Shown: piece by piece, positions 12,209 to 23,362 of the stretch | How the letters are laid out: each line of letters begins with the position of its first letter | Position numbering within the stretch: position 1 is the first letter of the stretch | Source of the DNA: Trebouxia sp. TZW2008 | Taxonomy: Eukaryota; Chlorophyta; Trebouxiophyceae; Trebouxiales; Trebouxiaceae | Assembly: GCA_002118135.1 (NCBI GenBank) | Contig: BDIU01000076.1 | Coordinates: 62,001 to 126,000 of the forward strand | Reading direction: 5' to 3' | DNA: 64,000 bases | Position numbers and translations under genes: made by a program | The notes under the pieces: model-generated | What the model was told of the DNA's origin: nothing | Seen by the model: the letters and a program-made list of their open reading frames with translations, nothing else | Databases searched by the model: none

Positions 12209-15200
12209 ATGACATGGGCTTTGCCCTCCGCCCAGAGCATGACCCCGCACCTGCGGGTTGCTAGCTTGTCCAGCAGACACATCCTGGCTGGGACCCGGGT
12301 ACACCTCGCACACTTGAACGCAGCAGCACGGCCAACATGGTCACGGTGTACACCTCTTCGGACTCTAGCTAGTCGAGGCTTCCCATCCGAGAACGGATAC
12401 GGGCACGGAAAGCAAAGCTTCCAAAGCAGTCCCTACTCACAAGTATCAGTCTCAGCTTCAGCGTCTGTGAGTGTCTGCGCATCAGCTTCTGCGCATGCTT
12501 TTGTTGCCATTGTCTGGCGCACTTTCACATATTTGAATGCTGACAGTCACCATTGTGACAGGCGGCTGAGCCTGAGCTCGCTGAGCCTGAGATTGCTGAA
12601 GAGGAGTCTGACGTTGCTGACTCAGCTGACTCAGATGAGTTAGTTGAGGAGTTTGAGGAAGTGAAGAGAGCTAGGTCCCTGTCAGCCATATATCAAGGCA
12701 ACGAGGAAGTGCTGAAAGTGGATGCTGCTGTGGCTGATGAGTCTCTTGCGGTAGGTGCTCTGTAAACTGCGCGTTATCAGTCTGCTGCTGTCAGTATGCC
12801 AAGATATAATTTCTAGACCCAGTTGCACTGCCAAGGCAACGCCATACACAGAATGCTGTTTATGAGCTATTTGCATTTGTCAGAGCTTGATGAAGAGCTC
12901 ATGTCAGTAGCTTGCCTGTTCTGCTGCAACTTGGTCACATCATCCTGGATTCAAGGTTCTTGAACGGTGCACTTGGCAAACATGTCTGACGTTGGCCTGC
13001 TAGATATGTTCACCTGATCAAGTTGTGCTGCTGTGTGCTGAACAGTGGTTTTGAATGATGCAGTTGACAAATATTGGTCTGTCAGAGGTGACCATCAAGG
13101 CTCTGGAGAAGCGGGGCATCACTGCCCTGTTCCCCATTCAGAAGCACGTATATGAGCCTGCAGCTTCAGGTGAGGCATGCTAAGTCTCTGTGTCTGTTTT
13201 GTTGATGTCAGGGCATGAGTTTAGTCTGTTGCCTGAGTTTATCATTATCGATTTTGCCTGCCTCAAGCATGTGTACAAGCCTGCAGCTTCAGGTGAGGCA
13301 TGCTGTGCACTTTGTTGTCAATGTTGAATATCAAAAGGTTGAGAACTTTGTTCAAATTCTAATTTCATTAGATTGATCACTGCCTGAGCGATTTGCTGCT
13401 TATCTGCATGTCTGGGGTAGGAGCAGCTTAAAGTCAATGGCAAGCTAACAGCATGCCGGCGACTCCATCGCATATCTTCTGCTGTTGCACCTAGTCTGAC
13501 AGCTGTTTTGTCTTACATGCAGATCGTGGCTTGATAGGGCGTGCCAGGATGGGGTCTGACAAGAGTCTAGCGCTTGCACTTCCAGTCATTCAGAAGCTGC
13601 TGAACACTTGCTCCTATCACATACTTTCAGCCATTGCACCCATTGAAAAGGTGGCTTGTCTCATTTGCAGGTCGTGACTTGATAGGGCGTGCCAGGACAG
13701 GATCTGGCAAGACTCTGGCCTTTGCATTGCCAGTCATTGAGAAGCTGATGGCTCGCCCTGGCAGGCGGAGGGCACCTGGCTGCATTGTGTTGGCACCCAC
13801 CAGGGAATTGGCTAAGCAAGTGGAGAGGGAGTTTGCTGCAACTGGGCCTCTGCTCAAAACTGCCTGCGTGTACGGAGGTAGGTGCACTGTAAAAGCCTGT
13901 CGCCCACAAGTGAACAAGTTGTTCCATATTGTGGTGGGGTTAAGCTGCTTTGTATTGTGCTAGCACCCACTAGGGAGTTGGCTAAGCAAGTGGAGAGGGA
14001 GTTTGCTGCAACTGGCCCAATGCTCAACACTGCCTGCGTATATGGAGGTAGGTGTACTGCAAAAGCCTGTCACTCACAAGTGAACGAGCTCTTTCATATT
14101 GTGGTGGGGGTAAGCTGCTTTGTATTGTGCTAGCACCCACTAGGGAGTTGGCTAAGCAATTGGAGAGGGAGTTTGCTGCCACCAAGCCAATGCTCAAAAC
14201 TGCCTGTGTCTATGGAGGTAGGTGTACTGCCTACATCTGTCACTTATAGGAGAATGAGCTGCTCTGTGGTGAGTGCAGACTACTTTATATTGTGCTCGTA
14301 CTTAGGAGACATGGCTCAGCAAGTTTAAGAGGGAGCTTGCTGCTACTGAGCCCACACTCAACACTATCAGCATCCATGGTGTACTCGTCCTGATGTGCAG
14401 CAAACAGAACGGGTCTCCAGGACAGTATGCAGCTTTGTTGGGTTTTTTGACTTGCATGATAGCTAGCTTGGAACTATTTGTCATACGCATTAGTGTTGTT
14501 CTTGCATCATTGATGTGTTGTTCTGTGCCAATTCAGCAGCATGTGAGGACTTTCTCCACAGATGGGTGTGTTTCTCGCTGTCATCAATAACTTGCATGAA
14601 TCAGTCGTCAGAAGAAATCTATCAAGCGGTCCGGAATGTCCTCTACCCCTAGTCGCCTTATAAAAGCTTATTACATCATGGAGCTTATATCATCGATACA
14701 CCTATATTTGATACGAGCATAGTGTGTAGCAATTGTATGGATTTTCGATCAATACAGATAATCTAAGTGGACATATTCCAAAGTTCTACCAGTATTGTCC
14801 AAATTCTTGGCACGCTTTGTTTGCAGGTGTGCCAAATTTGCAGCAGATGAGGGATGTAGCAAGGGGTGCAGACATTGTTGTGGGTACCCTTGGAGGCATC
14901 ACAAATTTGCAGTCAAGAGGGACTTTTCTGACGCATGTTTCATGTTTTACCTCGACATGCTTGACTGTAACCTAATCCGTAGCTGTATCATGTTGCAGGC
15001 GTACCAATTTCGCAGCAGATGAGGGATGTGGCAAGGGGTGCAGACATTGTTGTGGGTACCCCTGGACGCATCATGGACCTACAGTCAAGAGGGGCACTGG
15101 ACCTCAGCGAGGTGTGCCTTTTTCTCATCTTTTACAATTTAGAGAACCTGTTGCACACTAAAAAAGTCCCAAGATTTGGGGCCTTTTCAGAGCGCATCAG

Positions 15201-18200
15201 TGACAAACGTATCTGTTTAACTGCCCCCAACTAAATGGGTACACACTTTTCGACCCTTTTTTTCTACAAAAGGTATACCGTCTGCTCTTGTGGTCCCTGA
15301 GGAAACTGCTTGTGCTTGGTGCGTTTTGGTCTATGCATAGGTACTTCATTCATTCATTGCGCTTGGCACTTTTCACAAACTGCATTTGTAGGCTCTATGC
15401 ATGTGCTGGCTGTATGCTGATCGTGATTCTGATGTCTTCTTTGAATGGCATAGACAATTTGAGTGGCATAGATACTCACTGTGCAAGGCTCATGCATAGA
15501 CCCACTCACGTTGGCATTTCTGCGTGTTGTTTAGGAGAAGGTTCACAGCTGCAGGACGTTACATGTGCTGACAAGTTTGGTCACTCATGCCACAAAGCAT
15601 GCTGCACACCAGATCAAGACTGTCTTCTGCTTGAAATTGCCAGTTTGGGTTGCTTTGCTGACTTTGCGCGCTCACTGGGGTTGCTTCTCCTCACACTATG
15701 CATTGTGCAGGTTGACTTTGCCATTCTTGATGAGGCAGATCAGATGCTTGACATTGGTTTTGCTGACGATGTCGAGAAGATTCTGTCAGACGCGCCAGTA
15801 GAGCGACAGACCATGCTGTTCAGCGCCACCATGCCTTCATGGGTCAAGAAGCTGACTAAGAAATTCCAGCGGGATCCCTTGACTGTGGACCTTGTTGGTG
15901 ACGAAGAAGCTGGCAAGATGGCTGAGAGCATCAGGTGGGCTTTTGCAGCCTGGTCTTTGCGCATGGCAATTCAGCTGTTGCCCTGCGGTATCCTCGCGCA
16001 GGGTCAGGAAGGTGCTATACAGGTCCACATAATTTCATGCTATGACATCCCCGACTCAGATTTGCAGGGGGGGTCTGTGAGTTGCGCTGGGCTCTCGGAA
16101 TGTCACTGTCTTGTAGTCAGTTGTACTTACGCCACCTGTACTTGCAGTTGGTACAAATAAAGTTGGCGGAATGGTGCCAATATTGTATACACTTGCTGAT
16201 TGCCCTGATATGCTGATCGCTTTGATCATGACAGCAGTATTGAAGATTGCACATGCATACAACAAAAGAACAGAATTTGCTGAAGCAGTACGCTTTTCGC
16301 ATGTTCGCGCAAATGGGCAGCCATGCTGATGCACTGCTTCTCTGAGTTCATACCATGCCTCAAATTTCTGGCATTACAGTCAAATGCCAAATGCTGGAGT
16401 CATGCCATGTCTGAAGCATGCCATTAGCATCATGCTATGGCTTAAGCATGCCACTAGCATCATGCCAAATGCTAAAGTCACAGCTTGCAGCCCCAGGCCC
16501 AGTCAAGGCATTGTCGACAATGATGGCTTCTCATGGTTCATCTGCTTTGCAGGGTGCGAGCAGTGCAGACACAAGCAGACACTAGGCGCAACATCTTGGC
16601 AGACTCGCTCATCGGCACGCCCTGGAAAAGTGCCGCTGCTTTTCTACACAAGCTGACTATAGGTTACTTGCAGTGCAATTGCAAGCAGACACCAGCTGCA
16701 AGACCCTGGCATGCTGTCCTCACGCCGTGTTTCTGGTTTGCAGGGTGCTAGCAGTGCAGACGCAAGCAGACACCAGGCGCAACATCCTGACAGACTTGCT
16801 TGGTGTACTCCTTGTCAGCTGCATTGCTGTGGTCTATGAATTCTGGTTCTGTTGCATTGCAGGGTGCTAGCAGCAGGCTAGCAGCAGGCTAGCAGCGCAG
16901 ACGCAAGCAGACTTTGGCACCAATTATGTACAGAGTGCCTCTTGCTGTCATGAAATTTGGCTATTGCTTTGCAGGGTGCTAGCAGTGCAGACGCAAGCAG
17001 ACACTAGGCGCAACATCCTGGCAGACCTGCTTACAGTCTACGCAAACGCTGGCAAGACCATCGTGTTCACGCAAACAAAGCGGGAAGCTGATGAAGTCGC
17101 TGCTGGCATTGCTGGCGTCATTCCCTCTGAGGTGTGTTCTGGACTGGCAATTGCTTGCAGTCCCTTGTGCGGTGTCCTGTTACTGCACGCTTGTTGTTGG
17201 GCGCCTTCCTGTTAATTGACTGACTTCAGCCCAACATTGATAGGTCGACATTGATGAGTCAACGTTGATAGGTGCATTTACGAACCCCTCTGTTATTGAA
17301 TTTGCTGCCCTGTGACCCCAAAGCTTTGTATTTTCGAGCTGATCTTTTGATCTTTTTGTCACAAGTGGTTGTGCACGTCACCATGCTGCAAGCATTGCGT
17401 ATGTCTGATTGGTTGCGCTGTTGCAGGCGTTGCACGGTGACATCTCCCAGGCACAGCATGAGATGACTTTGCAGAAGATTAGAGGCGACAAGTTCCAGTT
17501 CCTTGTAGTGCCAGCATTTGGTCATGCTGACTGACATGGTTTACTGCAGGCGTTGCATGGTGACATCTCCCAGGCACAGCGTCAGTAACTTCTGCAGAAG
17601 TATAGAGAAGACAAGTTCCAGGCCCTTCTCGCAACATATTTTTTCAGTTGTGCTGATCGATTGCACCGTTGCCTTCGTTTCCCAGGCCCAGTGTCAGAAA
17701 GATTTTGTAGGAGTCAAGGCACCAAGATGTACCTGTCATTCTTTTGTGGGTGACGTGTGCCGTTGATGCGTGATAGCGTTGTTGCTAATTGAGTTCGTCA
17801 TTGCAGGCATTGCATGGTGACATCTCTCAGGCACAGCGTGAGAAGATTCTGCAGAAGTTCAGAGATGACAAATTCCAGGTTCTTGTAGCAACAGATGTTG
17901 CAGCTCGTGGTTTGGATATCCCCAATGTAGAGCTGGTTGTACACTATGATCTCCCTGACCAGGTTGAAGGCTTCTTGCACAGGTAAACAGCAACAGTGTT
18001 TCATGTGCTTGCACGTGCACCATTGATTTGTGGGCTGGTTATAGTCTATACCATACCTCTCTTTGTAGCAACAGATGTGGCAGCTCAGGGTTTTTATACT
18101 CCCAATGTAGAGCTGGTCCTCCATTAGAATATCCCTGACCAGGTTGAAGGCTTCTTGCATAGGTACGCTGCGTAGCTTTCTGCATGGACTGTAAATTCCA

Positions 18201-21200
18201 AATTGACTGCATACATACTGATCTTCACATGCAATGAAGCAATAGACCCTGCAGCAGTACGTAACATCAGCAGCTTTGGTCATGCAAGGTGAAGCCAGAT
18301 GGCTGGTGCAACTTGTGCATCTTACTTCTGCCAGGCATCAGTGCACGTCAAGGCCTGTAGAATGGTCGTGTGTTTCGTGCCTCTCTAGCTGCATCCAATC
18401 CTTTGAATTCTTTGTCCTCAGCAGAATGTGGCAATCTCATCAAGGGCCAGGCCCGCTAAGCTGAACAGCCGTGTACTCCATTGCTACAGAATGCTGCTTG
18501 CCACCATTTCATAGGGGTAAAGTCATAGGGGTGAAGTCGTAGGGGTGAAGTAACCATACATATGGGCGAGGGTTTGGGCGTCTCAAGAAGGGTTTTGTCT
18601 AATGCAGGAGTGGCAGAACTGGTCGTGCTGGTAAAAGTGGCACCACCATTGCCATGATTACAGCTGGTTGTACACAAGACCTGCAGATTGGCTGTTGCTT
18701 ACGTCTATCCCTCCATGCTTCTCTCTGTCTGTCTCCTCAAAGGTTTCCACTGTCTTATGACAAGTGTCTTGGCTGGTGCAGGAGTGGCAGAACTGGGCGT
18801 GCTGGCAAAACTGGCACCACCATTGCCATGGTCACAGCACGTGAGTTGGGCTTCTTTAAAAAGATCTTGCATCAAGTCCAGGTAGGCTGCCTGGTTGTTT
18901 CGGTCACCTTGTTTAGCTTGCACATCACTGTGCAATGCATCAGGAACAGGTTGTGTAAGTGTTGTGTGCATGACTTCGCATTGCTTTAGGGACGGTTTTG
19001 CTTTTGCATAATCAGCAAAAGGGGGAACTTCCCAGGCTGTGCTGTTGTGTCGTTCAGCTTTGCAACCATGACACAACAGCACAGCCTGGGAACTGCTGAT
19101 GTGTGATTCAGCTTTGCAAGGGCCACTTGCACTGCAAGAGAAGCAGAGTCATTGCAACAGGCATGGTGTCATTTTGCGCCATTTGGTCAGGCCGCACAGT
19201 GCTGTAATGATGTCAGGACTGAAGATGATCTAATTTCATCCCCTACCCTGTTAGTCCCTACCATGTTAGTGATTTCTGCAGTCATTCAGCGTTCTGACCA
19301 GGCTTGACAAGGGCGATTTAAACTATTGTCGAGCTCTTGGGCTCAGGTCTACCTTGTCGTGCTTTCAAGTGTCAATCTTGGAGATAATTGCAACTCCATC
19401 ACCCACACAGTTGATGAGCCACACAGTTGACGAATGCTGCAGTCATCCAGAATGTAAACAGGCATCATCACATGCTAGTTTTAATCTACTAGTGTTGTAT
19501 TGCAGGTGTCAAATCTGGAGATGATTGCAACTCCTTCTCCCACACAGTTGATGAACGCTGCAGTCATCCAGAATCTGAACAGGCTTGACAAAGTGGATCC
19601 AGAGCTCAAGAACTTCTTTGCAGATCCAGCAAGGAAGCTTCTGAAAGATGCTGACCCTGTCAACACCCTAGCTGCTGCCCTTGCATGCATGAGTGGCTTC
19701 CTAGAAGTGCCCCAAGACAGGAGTCTGCTTACTCAGGTCTGTCTGATTGACTGCGTGACACACTAATATCAGAGCGAGAGCGTGACTGCCAATCAGTTTG
19801 TCTGAAAGATGCTGACCCTAACACCCTAGCCGGCGCTCTTGCGTGCATGAGTGGCTTCCCAGATGCAAGACAGGAGTTGGCTCACTGAGGTCTGTCTGGT
19901 TGCATGAGATTAGGGCAAATGCACCCTGCCAGTGCCCCATATTGTTCACAGTATCCTCAAGGCTTCTGTACTTTATACCTGGTTTTACAACGCCTCAAAC
20001 AAGGAACTGTAGGGTCACAGGGGTTCTGAGTCCCCATGCAAGGTTTGTGTAAAGCGCCCATTGTTTGTCAGACGACTTGCTTCAGCAATTGAGCACTGCA
20101 AAAGCTACCGAGCAGGGTTGGCTGCATCACAATGGCTGGCCAACATCATGGTTAAGTTCAGCAGAACTCATTCACCTACGGAATGATTAGAATTTTTGAT
20201 TGATTACATTGCTGCAGGAGAATGGATTCATCACATTGCAAATCATGAGCAGAGCTGGGCGCATCACCATGGCTGGCCACATCATGACCATCGTGAAAAA
20301 CCTGCTAGGAGATGAAGGCGCCAACCAAGTTGGCAGAATCAGGATGATTAAGGAAGGCGGCATGGAGGTGAGCATCTCACAGTGTCACAGATACTTTTGG
20401 ATCACAAGCGCGAGCATAAAATGATTACGTCTGTTGCAGTTGCGTGCTGAATGTTGGCAAAGGCATCTTGCGTTTGGACAGCTGTTTTCTGGCGTGCAGA
20501 GATTGCACTGTGTGTCAGAGGCTCAGCTGTGTTCAGGCCTGCAGACGCTGCAGTTTAGGGTATCATGTTCTTTGTGTGACGTATTTCAACATTCTTTGAG
20601 TTACATCTTGTGTGAGGCACATCATGGCTGGCAGGGCAGAGACAAGTCTGAGGGAGCGGCCTTTGATTGCCTCTCAGTGTCCTTGCATTTTGTAGCTACT
20701 AGCACCTGTGCCACGTGGTCAACACAGTCTACACAGTTTCATTCAGGCTGAAAACTGCATACTTTGTTCAGGGAGCAGCCTTTGATCTGCCTCAAGAGAT
20801 TGCCCTTGCATTCTTAGCCCTTGATCCATGCTCTACGGTGAGATACAGCCTATGCATTTTCTCTCGCCTGACATTTTTCTATTGTATTCAGGGCGCAGCC
20901 TTTGACCTGCCCCAGGAGAGTGCGCTGGCTTTCCTTGAAAAGGAGGAGGAACTGACCAAGAGGAAGTTCACATTGACGCGGCCAACAGCCCTTCCCCTAC
21001 AAGAAACCAGAGGGTGTGTCTCTCGCTGTTTGCTCCTCACTTAGTTCTCATCATATCAAAGACCATGTGATCAAATCACATGGCCTTTGAGTCTCAGGCC
21101 CGGCGTTTGTGATGTTGGTTCGAACCTCAATAGAGCTGTGGACATCTGCCAATGGCCCATAGCCCTTTCCCTGCAGGAAAGCAGGGGTTATGCCCTGAAT

Positions 21201-22265
21201 GCTGCCAAATCTGTCCTGCATTTGCCTTACATTATTTGCTGCTCAACGCCTATGTGCTTATGCTGCTGCTGCTGCTGCTGCTTGTGCTTGCGCTTGCGCT
21301 TGCTATGAAACCAAGATCTGGTGCATCGATGATGATTTAGTACACAATACAGCTGAGAGTGTCTTTGCAGTTGTCATGTGTATGGATCACACAAGGGTAT
21401 CTCAGATGAATCATTTTGAAGTTCAGAGCCCCATTTGCAAGGCTCAGATGCTCAAACCCACTTGCAGATTTGGGTTTCAGCTACTCAGCATGCGATGTGA
21501 GCAAAAATTTTGCATGTTATGTATTGAGTTCCAGCAACAACACTTCACAATTGCTTGCAGTGGTGGCGGCTTTGACAGAGGAGGAGGCCGGAGAGGTGGA
21601 TACAACCGATCTGGCAGTGGTGGCCGCGGCTATGGCAACAGGTGAGGGCTAGACTCAAGACCCTGCTGCGTGTGTGCAAGACGCTTCATGTGATTCATTG
21701 CAATTTGTTGAGCCTTATGCTTTCATGCAACTGATGCAAATGAAACACTTTGTTTCTCTCTGTGACTGTCCATGAAAGGGAGTCGCCAGTGGTCTTGCAG
21801 CGTTCAAGCCCATTGCCACATTTCACAATGAGTCTGCTTAGCAGAGTCAGCTGATGTCTCACACTGTGGCCGTGCCCATGCTATATAGCACTTGTAGGCA
21901 TCTGCGTCAAGCAAGGCGTCTTGGCAGGCCTAGGTGGGCCTGCTGAGCCTGTCTAGCATCCTGAGTGAGTGGAATGAAGGTAGCCGTCATGGCAAGGAAG
22001 GTGCTGTCAATGCAGAGGTGGCTATGGTGGCGGCGGCGGCGGTGGAGGTTACAACAGAGGTGGCGGTGACCGCTATGGTGGCAGCAGCTACGGTGGTGGC
22101 TATGGCAACAGTGGTGGCGGTGGCTATGGCAACAGAGGTGGTGGTGGCGGTGGCTACGGTGGCGGCCAGCGCAGTGGCGGCCATCGCAGTGGCGGCAGTG
22201 GATATGGTGCCAGCAGTGGTGGTGGTGGCTATGACAGATCTGGCCCAAGCAGTGACAGATGGTGA
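12209..22265 (+). CDS. RH3: DEAD-box RNA helicase, chloroplast RH3-like, with GUCT domain and Gly-rich tail
   Basis: ATP-dependent RNA helicase; family members act in plastid intron splicing and ribosome assembly. Exons: 12209-12442, 12562-12750, 13064-13169, 13671-13877, 14999-15111, 15711-15934, 16975-17131, 17807-17982, 18782-18881, 19506-19736, 20218-20367, 20892-21013, 21561-21641, 22016-22265. They join in frame to 779 residues. In order: Arg/Ser-rich leader of about 78 residues (plastid-type), acidic stretch (80-140), Q motif [69 protein letters not shown], a GUCT-like region (about 579-640, ending [10 protein letters not shown]) and a Gly/Arg-rich C-terminus ending SSDRW. All helicase motifs look intact. 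An internal ATG at 12239 is an alternative start. It is divergent from the Ca2+-ATPase. Confidence 0.94.
13262..13612 (+). repeat. Copies of helicase exon 3 3' end and exon 4 5' part
   Basis: At 13262-13298 the end of exon 3 recurs with its gtgagg donor. At 13524-13612 a gcag acceptor leads into [19 protein letters not shown], a copy of exon 4 whose Walker A GSGKT has become GSDKS. Confidence 0.88.
13935..14390 (+). repeat. Tandem 170 bp copies of helicase exon 4 3' part
   Basis: The exon-4 segment encoding [20 protein letters not shown] plus NTACVYGG and its gtaggt donor recurs at about 13966-14047 and 14136-14217, exactly 170 bp apart. A third, badly decayed copy lies near 14286-14390. Decay increases with distance from the true exon (13671-13877). 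Confidence 0.93.
14827..14935 (+). repeat. Copy of helicase exon 5 with acceptor
   Basis: After tttgcag it reads [18 protein letters not shown], against VVGTPGRI in the true exon at 14999-15111. The TPGR motif is destroyed and there is no donor at the matching position. Confidence 0.9.
16550..16974 (+). repeat. Four copies of helicase exon 7 5' part with acceptors
   Basis: Segments encoding [15 protein letters not shown] follow tttgcag or attgcag at about 16554, 16743 and 16863, with a partial copy near 16670. The copy at 16863 also holds a small internal triplication of a ctagcagcagg unit. The true exon starts at 16975. Confidence 0.9.
17427..17745 (+). repeat. Three copies of helicase exon 8 5' part
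   Basis: Copies of the [12 protein letters not shown] segment start behind tgcag at about 17428 and 17550, plus a weak one near 17683. The second carries an in-frame taa. The true exon is 17807-17982. Confidence 0.9.
18065..18165 (+). repeat. Copy of helicase exon 8 3' part with donor
   Basis: Repeats the segment encoding [17 protein letters not shown] to the donor, but with an in-frame tag and a changed ARGLD motif. Downstream of the true exon. Confidence 0.9.
18607..18670 (+). repeat. Copy of helicase exon 9 5' part
   Basis: After atgcag it reads [19 protein letters not shown], close to the true [19 protein letters not shown] at 18782. Upstream of the true exon. Confidence 0.9.
19370..19475 (+). 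repeat. Copy of helicase exon 10 5' part
   Basis: Degenerate version of the segment encoding [20 protein letters not shown], with a short internal duplication and a stop. Upstream of the true exon at 19506-19736. Confidence 0.85.
19800..19895 (+). repeat. Copy of helicase exon 10 3' part with donor
   Basis: Repeats the [19 protein letters not shown] region and its gtctgt donor with small deletions. Downstream of the true exon. Confidence 0.88.
20105..20160 (+). repeat. Copy of helicase exon 11 segment
   Basis: gagcagggttggctgcatca resembles the exon-11 stretch encoding [13 protein letters not shown] at about 20245-20285. Upstream of most of that exon. Confidence 0.65.
20640..20850 (+). repeat. 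Two copies of helicase exon 12 5' part
   Basis: GAAFD-coding copies at about 20655 (frameshifted) and 20771 ([16 protein letters not shown] after an attcag-like acceptor), upstream of the true exon at 20892-21013. Confidence 0.88.
21150..21192 (+). repeat. Copy of helicase exon 12 3' end
   Basis: Short copy of the segment encoding [10 protein letters not shown], downstream of the true exon. A CTG-type run follows at about 21258-21285. Confidence 0.65.
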
Positions 22266-23362
22266 TCTGAATTTTGTCACAAACATTCAAAGGAACCAGA
22301 ACAGGCAGACATGCTATCTGTGGACATGCTCCACAGAGGAAAACGATCTCATCAAAGATTGAGCAGGATGTCAAGTGGGCTACAGCAGCAATTGTGCAGG
22401 CCACATCAGCATTGTTTTCCAAGGGCGTGGGGCAATCTGTTGGCAGTGCAAGCCTGGATTGCAGGTCTTGCTTGGTGTTGAACTCTGTGTGCTTGCACTT
22501 GAATGTGTTTCAGGCATTGTCATGATTTGTGAGCATTAAAAATTTCAAAAGTGCAGCCAGGATTTACAGCAGCTTTTGCTTTACTAAATTTTTTGATAGC
22601 TTACTTGTTGTATGCGTTGCTATATAGCATATATGAGTTTTGATTTTGCAGCTTTCTGTCAAATGATAGAGTAGTAGGCCGCAGCAGACAGACAAACGAT
22701 TTAGACCATTATTTTACAACAAACTGCAGACATGTGTAACAAGTATATTGGTGTATCAGATCAGCCCGAGTTAGTGCTGCTTGCAAGCTTGTCTCGGGAA
22801 TTCGCATTTACGAGAACAGACCGGCGAGCTGAAAGGTCAATACACGGATGTTTCAACCGTGTTGCAGAAAGCGGTTTTGGTCTCACGGAGCAGTTCGACC
22901 AAAGACGCTGCACTCGCAGCCCCGTAATGCATGCGAAACTTGCAGATGCGAGGAACAGCTGACATCTCGACGAATTAGGCCTTTAGTTCAAAGCGCCACA
23001 AAACACACATCTGTCGACGACAGTCCTGAGCCAGAGGCAAACAGAGAAACTAAAGGCCTTTATTTGCCTATGGGTACATCTCTTGAGCAGGCACTTGTCC
23101 CGGAGAGGGCAGACCTGACCATGTATTGCCAGATCAGCAGTCAAGCTCAATGGACGATGTTGATAGCACAGCACAGTTACACATCTTGGCATAATAAAAA
23201 GAGCCAGCATGTGGTTTCGGAGGGGTTCGACCTTGGCATAAACGAACTTGGCCAGAATGCCGCGCCAGTCGCGGCGCGTCAGCCTCTGTGTTTTATGCAC
23301 GCATACGTGTATGGCTAAGATGACTTATATGGGGCGGCAGAAAGCCCAGAGCGCGACAAGCG
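22266..23362. other. Intergenic, no supported gene
   Basis: Holds the helicase 3' UTR. A 156-codon frame at 22848-23318 matches nothing I recognise, has no exon-type boundaries and is probably chance. Confidence 0.5.
22735..22739 (+). terminator. Candidate TGTAA polyadenylation signal of helicase gene
   Basis: TGTAA, the usual green-algal poly(A) signal, 470 bp after the helicase stop. Confidence 0.35.

Noticed and set aside
21907..22422. His-rich frame on minus and Ala/Val-rich frames over the helicase tail
   Set aside because: They are shadows of the Gly-rich exon at 22016-22265.
22848..23318. 156-codon open frame on plus
   Set aside because: No recognisable domain, no splice-type boundaries and no exon-edge copies around it. 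Probably chance.
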